NCBI GenBank assembly: GCA_009787625.1
Contig: WQSX01000004.1
Location: 1 to 64,000 of the forward strand
Direction: 5' to 3'
DNA: 64,000 bases
From: Oscillospiraceae bacterium
GTDB taxonomy: Bacteria > Bacillota > Clostridia > Oscillospirales > Oscillospiraceae
In this document: one piece after another, positions 7,496 to 14,749 of the stretch
How the letters are laid out: each line of letters starts with the position of its first letter
How positions within the stretch are numbered: the stretch's first letter is position 1
Notes under the pieces: generated by a model
What the model saw: only the letters and a program-made list of their open reading frames with translations
Database searches by the model: none
What the model was told of the DNA's origin: nothing
Program-made: the position numbers and the translations under genes

Positions 7496-8176
7496 TTAAT
7501 GTGACTCAAACACATAACCTACACCTCGCTCGGTTTTTATAAAGCGAGGGTTGCTTGGGTTTTCCTCGATTTTTTCTCGCAGGCGACGCACATGGACGTT
7601 AAGTGTGTTTTCATCGGAAAACGCATCTTCCCACACTATCCTAAAGAGCTCATCTTTTGAAACAACGCAATTTCGGTTCTTGACAAGATGAGCAAGGAGC
7701 TTATACTCCATCGCCTTCAATTGTATTTTTTCACCACGTATCAGCACGCTTTTTTCAGCGAAATTTATACAAAAATCTCCATCGGCAAAAAGACTCTCAT
7801 CTGCTGAATTTGTCCGGTATCGCTTTAGCACAGCATTGACTTTTGCGAGCAAAACAGCGAGAGAATACGGCTTTTTGATATAATCGTCACCGCCGATATT
7901 CAAAGCAAGCAAAACATCATCGTCACTCTTTCGCGCACTGATAAACAAAATCGGCGCATTGATGGTTTTTCGCAGAAGATTGCAAAGGTCAAACCCTGAA
8001 GTTTCACCCAAATTTATATCGAGCAATATCAAATCTGCCTCGTTATCACGGAAAAACTCCAAACAAGACTTCTCATCAGCCACCCAAGCGGTTTTTACGC
8101 CCAGAGTATTGAAGTAATCACGAGTACTTTCAGATAACATGACCTCATCATCAACTATCAAGCAATCAAATTTCAC
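7496..8176 (-). CDS. OmpR-family response regulator
   Basis: This 226-residue regulator has a receiver domain with acidic pocket VDDE (8-11), phosphorylation site D53 in LILLDINL, and the conserved lysine in YIKKPYS. A winged-helix DNA-binding domain ends with NTLNVHVRRLREKI and TERGVGYVF. The start is the GTG at 8176, 8 bases after AAAGGTGG; the frame stays open further upstream but without a binding site. Such regulators bind direct repeats one helical turn apart, matching those before the exporter operon. It is upstream of the kinase at 6150-7265 and separated from it by repeat DNA. Confidence 0.95.
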   Translation of the reverse strand: MKFDCLIVDDEVMLSESTRDYFNTLGVKTAWVADEKSCLEFFRDNEADLILLDINLGETSGFDLCNLLRKTINAPILFISARKSDDDVLLALNIGGDDYIKKPYSLAVLLAKVNAVLKRYRTNSADESLFADGDFCINFAEKSVLIRGEKIQLKAMEYKLLAHLVKNRNCVVSKDELFRIVWEDAFSDENTLNVHVRRLREKIEENPSNPRFIKTERGVGYVFESH

Positions 8177-8369
8177 AGCCTGCACCACCTTTGATAAGCA
8201 TTGTATCAAATAATGAGCAATTTAACAACATGTGTCTTATAATCAACACTTCCGATGTTCTGTAACTTGACTAATGTCTTTCAATTGGTTAGAATCAGCT
8301 TTTAAAAGTGTTAACCAAACTATTCAAAGTGTCTGCATTCCCTGATTTCAGGGAACACGGTGAAATTCA

Positions 8370-9062
8370 ATGTCAACTACAGCATCAAATCCTAAAAAAT
8401 TCAAAATAACTGACCTGCCTGATTACACTCGCGGCGAAGAATTATTTAATATGATAACTCACATCACAGGCGGTGGTCTTGGAATTGTGGCACTCTTGGC
8501 ATGTGTTATTGTCGCAGGGCTTCACCACAATGTTTGGGGAATCGTGAGTGGGATTATATACGGAATTTCTGTGATTATCTTGTTCACCGTGTCCAGTGTT
8601 TACCATGGGCTTCATGTTGGTTTGCCCAAACGGGTTTTCAGAGTCTTAGACCACTGCATGATTTATCTATTAATTGCAGGGACTTATACACCCGTCGTGC
8701 TTGGGCAGTTTCGCGTTGTATACCCTTTTGACGCTTGGTTGATTTTTGGCGTTATATGGGGGCTTGCGGCACTGGGAATCACTCTCACCGCAATTGACCG
8801 TAAGAAATATTCAAAGTTTGCAATGGTCTGCTATCTCGGCATGGGGTGGGCCGCAATGTTTCGGGTTACTCGGCTCATTGAGGTTCTCGGCGTGGCGTTT
8901 TTTGTGCTGATAATAGCTGGTGGTGTTTTGTACACTGTTGGCGTTGTCTTTTATGCACTGGGCAGGAAGAAAAAGTATATGCACTCGGTGTTTCATCTGT
9001 TTGTAAATGCGGCATCTGTCTTGCACTCAATAGCAATTGCGGCTTTCGTAATGCCGATTTAA
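8370..9062 (+). CDS. trhA: PAQR/hemolysin III-family membrane protein
   Basis: This 230-residue protein has seven predicted membrane helices and the family's metal-site motifs: SSVYHGL near the end of helix 2, LDHCMIYLLIAGTYTP, and the C-terminal HSVFHLFVNAASVLH. The serine, aspartate and histidines form the zinc site of PAQR proteins. Bacterial members, called hemolysin III or TrhA, are linked to membrane lipid homeostasis rather than proven hemolysis. Its stop codon directly abuts a palindromic repeat. It is transcribed away from the response regulator. Confidence 0.93.
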   Translation: MSTTASNPKKFKITDLPDYTRGEELFNMITHITGGGLGIVALLACVIVAGLHHNVWGIVSGIIYGISVIILFTVSSVYHGLHVGLPKRVFRVLDHCMIYLLIAGTYTPVVLGQFRVVYPFDAWLIFGVIWGLAALGITLTAIDRKKYSKFAMVCYLGMGWAAMFRVTRLIEVLGVAFFVLIIAGGVLYTVGVVFYALGRKKKYMHSVFHLFVNAASVLHSIAIAAFVMPI

Positions 9063-9135
9063 GCGGGCTTGACCCGCAATCCCCCACGGATATGCTCATT
9101 ATTCATGGGATTGCGGCTCGGAGGCCGCAATGACG
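9063..9135 (-). repeat. Palindromic repeat family 2, copy B
   Basis: In reverse complement this repeats copy A (7395-7456), including CCGCAATCC, TGAATAATGAGCAT and GGGGATTGCGGGTCA. An extra hairpin ATTGCGGC/GCCGCAAT lies at 9110-9131. The two copies are inverted and flank the response regulator and trhA. It starts right at the trhA stop codon. Confidence 0.7.
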
Positions 9136-9208
9136 TGATACGTGTGAACAGAACCCTAAATATGCCTAATATTTGCATTAAAAAAAATACTAACTATACC
9201 ACCTTGGG

Positions 9209-9239
9209 TACTATACTAATAATCGCCGTTAGTGTAGTA
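9209..9239. promoter_or_regulatory. Dyad upstream of the surface protein gene
   Basis: TACTATACTAA (9209-9219) and TTAGTGTAGTA (9229-9239) form an inverted repeat with one mismatch, in the 9136-9325 gap before the VPQTG protein. It could be an operator or an mRNA hairpin. I see no clear promoter in the gap, and no coding potential. Confidence 0.4.
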
Positions 9240-9325
9240 TTATTGACGAGCGTGCCGAAATCGTTCCCCTGCCCTGTTTGGCACACTAAAACATGACCCT
9301 TATAGCAGGGTCAAGACGGAGAGGT

Positions 9326-10627
9326 ATGCAAATGAGGAATATTATAGGAAAAAATGGTGGTGCAGGGAGCCTTAGCCGCCTACTGGCGTTGGTGCTGTGC
9401 CTTATGCTGGCATTGGGGGCGATGTCTTTACTTCCGGCAGGTAATGTGCTGGCTGTCAGTGGCGACCCGTGTGTTTGGTGTATTGAGTTCAATGATTGCT
9501 CTGCTTGCGGCACCCCTGATTGCGTGCGGCATGTGCTTGGAGACTGCGAAAACGCCGATTGTGTCGGGGTGATAAGATTAACCATTCCGACACCAATAGT
9601 TGGTGCTGCGCAAAGTGCCTTCAACGTAACCATAGTTGGGGATTTCGGACCTGATTTTTCTGTCGTGGTTGGAGCCGGAACCAGATGGGATCCTGTCCGC
9701 GATAATTTCCAAGATGAGAATTATACCAAAATTGTATACCTCAGGATAGATGATGGAGGTTTTTTCCCCGATGAACCGGAGCCCATAATGGTGCTGGTAA
9801 ATGGAGCAGAGACTGAGTTTGAACGCTACAATCCGACCGACATTATCAGAGCCTCTATTCCGTTTGATACGCTGGAAGAAGGAGCAACCACTTTCACAGT
9901 CACATTCGATGCGAATTATGGGAATTTTAGTGGCTTTCCAACCTATGATTTATTCAATGTACCTGCCGGCACAAGAATAGATCCACCACAAAACCCGACC
10001 GGAGCAGGAGGGTATTACTTCCACGGTTGGTACACAACTCAGAATGCGGCAGAAGGAACTGCGGCAAGTTTCCCGATAGGAATAACAAGGGACACAACGT
10101 TCTTTGCGCGATGGGAAACTTTTGATACTGCGATTGAGCGTATAGACATAACTCCTACAAACATCACTATTTCGCCGGGTCAAGAACACCGCTTTGAAGC
10201 AGAAGTATTCGGTGGAGAGAATCCACATCAAGGCATTAGATGGACAGTCAGCGGAACCACTTGCCCTGAAACAGTCATTTTTAGCGGTAATAGCGGAATA
10301 CTAGTCGCCGGACCGAATGAAACGGGGACGGTCACAGTAGAAGCCACATCTCTAATCGATGAGAACATAAGCGGCGAAGCACTTGTAGAGGTGGAGGATC
10401 CCGAAGAAAATCTTGTACAGCCACCCGTACAGGTGCCCGGAGCAGAATATGGGTGGTATCCCGGAGCAGTGCCCGGTGTTGCACCTGTTGCACACGAAGT
10501 TCCGCAGACAGGCATCACCGGTAGAATGATTCTTCCGATTGTACTTGGCACACTTGGTGTTGCATTGATTGCGGGAACGGAAATCCTGCGCAGATACAAG
10601 AAAAAACACAAAAACAATAGCCTGTAG
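9326..10627 (+). CDS. Cell-wall-anchored surface protein with InlB-type repeat and Ig-like domain
   Basis: This 433-residue secreted protein starts at the ATG at 9326, behind GGAGAGGT. It has a signal peptide (SRLLALVLCLMLALGAM), a cysteine-rich N-terminal patch, and a Listeria-Bacteroides-type repeat (TFTVTFDANYGNF to TTFFARW). A bacterial Ig-like (Big2) domain follows (IERIDITPTNITISPGQ to VTVEATS), then a Pro/Val-rich linker. The C terminus has VPQTG, a hydrophobic segment and a KKKHK tail, which is a sortase sorting signal with V in place of the usual L. It is probably displayed on the wall as an adhesin or binding protein. No sortase gene is in this window. The ligand is unknown. Confidence 0.88.
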   Translation: MQMRNIIGKNGGAGSLSRLLALVLCLMLALGAMSLLPAGNVLAVSGDPCVWCIEFNDCSACGTPDCVRHVLGDCENADCVGVIRLTIPTPIVGAAQSAFNVTIVGDFGPDFSVVVGAGTRWDPVRDNFQDENYTKIVYLRIDDGGFFPDEPEPIMVLVNGAETEFERYNPTDIIRASIPFDTLEEGATTFTVTFDANYGNFSGFPTYDLFNVPAGTRIDPPQNPTGAGGYYFHGWYTTQNAAEGTAASFPIGITRDTTFFARWETFDTAIERIDITPTNITISPGQEHRFEAEVFGGENPHQGIRWTVSGTTCPETVIFSGNSGILVAGPNETGTVTVEATSLIDENISGEALVEVEDPEENLVQPPVQVPGAEYGWYPGAVPGVAPVAHEVPQTGITGRMILPIVLGTLGVALIAGTEILRRYKKKHKNNSL

Positions 10628-10687
10628 GAATGAAGCTGATATTGTAAGGGGCTGTAGATATCGAGCAACCAGAGTTCCGTTTCGATG

Positions 10688-13600
10688 TTATCGCTCTTCT
10701 AAAACATCCTTGAGCACACTTAAGCAATCACGCGCACTGGCGAATTCGAAGTTCTCGATTTGCCTGATTAAAACCGCCGCTTCAGGGATTGCGCGAAGTT
10801 CATCGAGCAAACTTATACTCTCGGCATTATTGTCTGCAAGCATTTGCTCAAGTTTGTCAAGCAACGCCAATATATTCTCTTTGTCCCAATCAGCGGAAAC
10901 ATCTGTTTGCTCCGGCCTGCCAATGCTTTCAATAACTCGCGCCAACTCATTTTCCATAGTGGTTAATTGCTCGTCGGTCGGAGTTTCGCCGTTTGCCAGA
11001 ATGTTCTCAATCTGCTGTGCGATATCAGACAGTGCGGTTTCATATATCAATCCGGCGGTGCCTTTGAGCGTATGCGCCAAGCGATGAGCCGTTTCTATGT
11101 CTCCCGAACTTATCGAATTCTTTATTTCGCCAACTTTGCCTCTGTGCCTTCTTGCAAAATCTATCCGCAATCTGCTCTGCACTTTTTCGCTGTTTTGGTA
11201 CTCACTGATATCATTTTGGGTCACAGCTTTTTTAGCCTCTTCGATTGTCTCTTGCGACTGTTTATCAACGATAAATTTATGCAAAATTGTATTAAGCTGC
11301 GTCGTCTGAACCGGTTTTGAAATAAATCCGTCAAAACCGTTTTTGATAAATTCATCTGCCTGACCAATCAGTGCATTTGCCGTGAGCGCAACTATCGGCT
11401 CATTATATCCCATATCACGCAGTTTTTGCATTGTCTCTGTACCATTCATGCCGGGCATCATCTGATCCATAAAGATGATGTCATATTTATTGTCGCTTTT
11501 AATTTTTTCAATCGCCTCGTATCCGCTTTCACAAGTCTCGGCATTGATGCTGAAAAAAGCAAGCAAGCCCTTTACTACGTAGAGATTTGCATCCACATCG
11601 TCAACAATGAGAACCTTACCATAGGGCATAGGTTCCGGCGTAAACTTGAACCACTTCTCGACTGAAGTCGAACTCATTTCAAGACGCTGTAAACTTTGGG
11701 CAGTTTCTGAGCCTATGACCTCTGTTCCTGCACTGCCCTGAGGTATGCGAACCGACACAGTCGTGCCTTTACCGACCTCACTTTTCACATCAATTTCTGC
11801 ACCCATAAACTGCGTCAGACTGTATACAATCGGCATACCTAATCCGGTGCCGATAATGGAACCTTTACTCCCGTGAAAGCGCGTGAAGTCGCCGAACAAT
11901 GCACTTAACTGCTCAGGTGTCATTCCCAATCCTGTGTCTTGGATTGTTATGGTTAGCGTCGTTTTATCGTCATTCACTCTTTCAGCTCCGAGTGACAACG
12001 TGACTGTGCCGGATTCTGTGTATTTAAATGCGTTGGATAAAATATTGTTTACAATCTGCTTAATGCGCAGTGCATCGCCTATAAGGCAGATGGGCAGATT
12101 TTCATCCACATCAAGCGCAAAAGCGGCACTTTTATGCTCCAAATGTGCTATGTAGGGGGCAACCGCATCGCTGATTAAAGTTGCAACTTCGTATTCCTCG
12201 CTCAGGAGTTCCAGTTTCCCGGCTTCGATTTTTGAGAGGTCAAGTATATCGTTCACAATGCCGAGGAGCACATTAGAGGAATCGTATATTTTCGCAAACG
12301 ATTCTTCCGTTTCGGGCGGATGATTCAAGCTTTGTAACTGAATTTCAGAAATGCCCATGACAGACGTGATCGGGGTGCGTATCTCATGACTCATGCGGGC
12401 AAGGAAGCGGGTTTTTGCATGGTTACTTGCTTCTGCGTGTTTCATCGATTCTCTCTTGCGCAGCATATTGAATAGGAATAACGATAAAATAAGAATGCCT
12501 CCAAGTGAAACCACCGTGCCGACAAACCAAGGACGCTGCGCCTGAAGCACTCTGACCGTGAAGTCAAATGTTTTGCCGGTCCAAAAATCCGAAATCGGCT
12601 CAGTATCAATGATAGAGAGAGATTTATCAATAATAGAGGAAAGCAGCGGCATATTTTCGTTAATGGCAAAGGACACATCATAGCTATTGTCGAAGACGAT
12701 ATTTGTCCTGAATCCGGGGCGTTCCAAAAGGCGGTTCGCCCGAAGAACTTGACGGACACTCAAGAAAATCAAGTCTATTTCGCCATTTTCCAGGGCATCT
12801 AAAGGTTCATCCATATTTGGAAATCGCTTAACACTTAAATGCTGCGGAAACATTTCGCTGAAAACCGTGTCATAGATGGTGTTTTCCATCAAACCTACAC
12901 ACATATAAAGAAGTTCATTGATGCCGACAATTGGCATGTAGCCGTAGGACACCAAGGTGAATCTACCTGTGAAAAAACTGTCGGTAAACAGAAACTGAAA
13001 AGGCAACACATCTTCTTGCATCACCGCGCGGAAAGGACCGGTACCCAAGTAAACCTCCCCCTCGTGCAATAACTGATGAACATAGCCAAGATGCGATAAA
13101 TCCGGGTGGGCAATTTCAAACCGCATACCTGTAATGGTTTCGATTTTTCGCAGAACATCAATGGCTATGCCTTGGAATTCACCTTCCCATTCGTTAAAAA
13201 AACTGATGGGATAAGCGGCATCGTGTACCGCTATCGGTATTACGGGATTGTCTGTGATAAATTTCCGCTCCTCTTCGGTAAGCAACAAAGAAATCCTGTG
13301 ACGAGCAGCGTCTTCCATGCCATCGGCATAAAGCCTGGACAGAATAGCCATGCCGCCGTTATCCAGAATTTTTTGCACAGCATCTACAATTGGTATAAAA
13401 TCGGGGTTCAGCGCAGAAAATGTTGCATACCCAAACACAAACGGAAAAAAAGGCTCTACCCGAAAGCCGGGAAAATTAACGGAAGTGGTAAAAACACCGT
13501 CGCCTATGTATGCGTCCGCCTCACCAAGCAAAAGAAGTTCGGCGGCTTCTTCATGGGTATCCACATGGGTGTATGAAAAGTTAGTGAGCAGACCCTCGCT

Positions 13601-14164
13601 TCTAAGGACAGAATGCAGAGCTGAATTTCTTATAAACAGTATGTGCAATTCGCGTTCCCGCTCGATTTCCGAAAGCGGCCGGCTACCGGGCGCACGCGCA
13701 ATGGCAACCGAGCGCTTGGATATAGGGTCTGTCATTGCATATCTCTCTTCAAGCAATGGGATACGCGGAAACTGCCCCGTGAAATGCACTGTATCGCTTT
13801 CAAAACTGTTCATTAAATCAACTATAGTATCATAAATAACGGGGATAAACGGTATGCCGAATAATTCGGTAAGCCAATCACTCATCCTTGCGGAAAACCC
13901 TGCTATCTCCCCATCTATCGTATAAAATGCTTCATCGTTCTGAATCATTCCGTACAGAAAATAGTCGTATCGCATCCTTAGCTGCTCAATTGCCTGTATC
14001 TGTTCTTGCGTTATGCCGGGAATGTCCCGGTAAGAGTCAATCCATATCTCCTGGTCCGATTGTTCTGAACACCCGGAAATAAAAACCACAACGGCAATAA
14101 AAATTGGCAACAAAGCATATCTTGCAGTTGTGAGAGCGTTTTTATATCTCTTGGTTTGCGCCAT
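10688..14164 (-). CDS. Hybrid sensor histidine kinase with two solute-binding sensor domains and HPt
   Basis: This protein of about 1158 residues starts at the ATG at 14164, behind GGAGGTGACC. An N-terminal hydrophobic stretch ends in a lipobox-like FISGC. Two successive SBP_bac_3-like periplasmic domains follow (about 55-285 and 300-545), then a membrane helix (WFVGTVVSLGGILILSLFLF). Next come HisKA (MSHEIRTPITSVMG) and HATPase (DTGLGM, GTGLGMPIV). A receiver domain (VLIVDDVDAN, phospho-site in IIFMDQMMPG) and an HPt domain (AHTLKGTAG) complete it. It resembles EvgS/BvgS-type phosphorelay kinases and should pass phosphate His-Asp-His to a separate response regulator, none of which lies next to it. 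The signal is probably a small amino-acid-like ligand. Confidence 0.9.
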   Translation of the reverse strand: MAQTKRYKNALTTARYALLPIFIAVVVFISGCSEQSDQEIWIDSYRDIPGITQEQIQAIEQLRMRYDYFLYGMIQNDEAFYTIDGEIAGFSARMSDWLTELFGIPFIPVIYDTIVDLMNSFESDTVHFTGQFPRIPLLEERYAMTDPISKRSVAIARAPGSRPLSEIERERELHILFIRNSALHSVLRSEGLLTNFSYTHVDTHEEAAELLLLGEADAYIGDGVFTTSVNFPGFRVEPFFPFVFGYATFSALNPDFIPIVDAVQKILDNGGMAILSRLYADGMEDAARHRISLLLTEEERKFITDNPVIPIAVHDAAYPISFFNEWEGEFQGIAIDVLRKIETITGMRFEIAHPDLSHLGYVHQLLHEGEVYLGTGPFRAVMQEDVLPFQFLFTDSFFTGRFTLVSYGYMPIVGINELLYMCVGLMENTIYDTVFSEMFPQHLSVKRFPNMDEPLDALENGEIDLIFLSVRQVLRANRLLERPGFRTNIVFDNSYDVSFAINENMPLLSSIIDKSLSIIDTEPISDFWTGKTFDFTVRVLQAQRPWFVGTVVSLGGILILSLFLFNMLRKRESMKHAEASNHAKTRFLARMSHEIRTPITSVMGISEIQLQSLNHPPETEESFAKIYDSSNVLLGIVNDILDLSKIEAGKLELLSEEYEVATLISDAVAPYIAHLEHKSAAFALDVDENLPICLIGDALRIKQIVNNILSNAFKYTESGTVTLSLGAERVNDDKTTLTITIQDTGLGMTPEQLSALFGDFTRFHGSKGSIIGTGLGMPIVYSLTQFMGAEIDVKSEVGKGTTVSVRIPQGSAGTEVIGSETAQSLQRLEMSSTSVEKWFKFTPEPMPYGKVLIVDDVDANLYVVKGLLAFFSINAETCESGYEAIEKIKSDNKYDIIFMDQMMPGMNGTETMQKLRDMGYNEPIVALTANALIGQADEFIKNGFDGFISKPVQTTQLNTILHKFIVDKQSQETIEEAKKAVTQNDISEYQNSEKVQSRLRIDFARRHRGKVGEIKNSISSGDIETAHRLAHTLKGTAGLIYETALSDIAQQIENILANGETPTDEQLTTMENELARVIESIGRPEQTDVSADWDKENILALLDKLEQMLADNNAESISLLDELRAIPEAAVLIRQIENFEFASARDCLSVLKDVLEER

Positions 14165-14176
14165 GGTCACCTCCAT

Positions 14177-14437
14177 TTAGGCTAAAATTCTTGCATCCTT
14201 CCTTGCTTCTCTTTTCATGACTCACTGTTGCCTCGGCTAATATTGCCGTAGGGATAGAAACCTCTTTCACGCAATTCAGGACCAAAATCATATAAATATG
14301 TGAGTTATATCTACTTGGAGCAATAAGAAGTATATAATAATATCACTAATAATGCAATCTATAATTTTGCATATGCTCACTTTTCGGTTGTTTATTCTCA
14401 CTCAATAACTCGTTACAATATGAGTGGGGTGATACTG
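14177..14437. other. Intergenic leader region between divergent genes
   Basis: This gap of about 260 bases separates the hybrid kinase (minus) from the XRE gene (plus). It contains a hairpin CGGCTAATATTGCCG (14234-14248) and A/T-rich stretches around 14331-14352 suitable for promoters. I could not match it to a known riboswitch. No coding potential was seen. Confidence 0.3.
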
Positions 14438-14671
14438 ATGACTTGTAAGCACGAAAATCAATACCTACAGTTGGGGCTCAATATTGCGTACTACCGAAAA
14501 CTTCGAGGACTGACACAAATTCAATTGGCGGAGATTGTCGGCATTAGCCGCACTCACATGTCAAACATTGAAGCTCCGGGTACCGAAAAATCAGTATCTT
14601 TGGATGTGTTGTTCTGCTTAGCGAATGCCCTCAGAGTTGATTCGGGAAAACTGCTTGAAATCAGGGAATAG
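14438..14671 (+). CDS. XRE-family transcriptional regulator (single HTH)
   Basis: This 77-residue protein is little more than one helix-turn-helix: LGLNIAYYRKLRGLTQIQLAE, GISRTHMSNIE and LDVLFCLANALRVDSGKLL match the five-helix XRE/Cro fold. The start is placed at the ATG at 14438 because GGGGTG lies 6 bases upstream; an earlier in-frame ATG at 14420 has no binding site. It is transcribed divergently from the hybrid kinase and convergently with clpC. With no effector domain, it probably acts as a small dimeric repressor, target unknown. Confidence 0.85.
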   Translation: MTCKHENQYLQLGLNIAYYRKLRGLTQIQLAEIVGISRTHMSNIEAPGTEKSVSLDVLFCLANALRVDSGKLLEIRE

Positions 14672-14707
14672 TCCGGTGCAAGCATAGAGTCCGCAGGAAC
14701 ACAGGAG

Positions 14708-14736
14708 CAAGACAGAGGAATCGTCCCCCTGTCTTG
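14708..14736. terminator. Hairpin between convergent XRE and clpC genes
   Basis: CAAGACAGAGG pairs with CCCCCTGTCTTG (one mismatch) in the 78-base gap between the convergent genes. It could end transcription on either strand, but the T-run is poor. Similar GACAG palindromes occur at 1662-1691. Confidence 0.45.
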
Positions 14737-14749
14737 TTGCCATCGTCCT

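Noticed and set aside
14177..14437. Riboswitch upstream of the hybrid kinase
   Set aside because: Patches such as GAAAGAGGTTTC recalled c-di-GMP and preQ1 riboswitches, but the conserved cores of those classes could not be completed.
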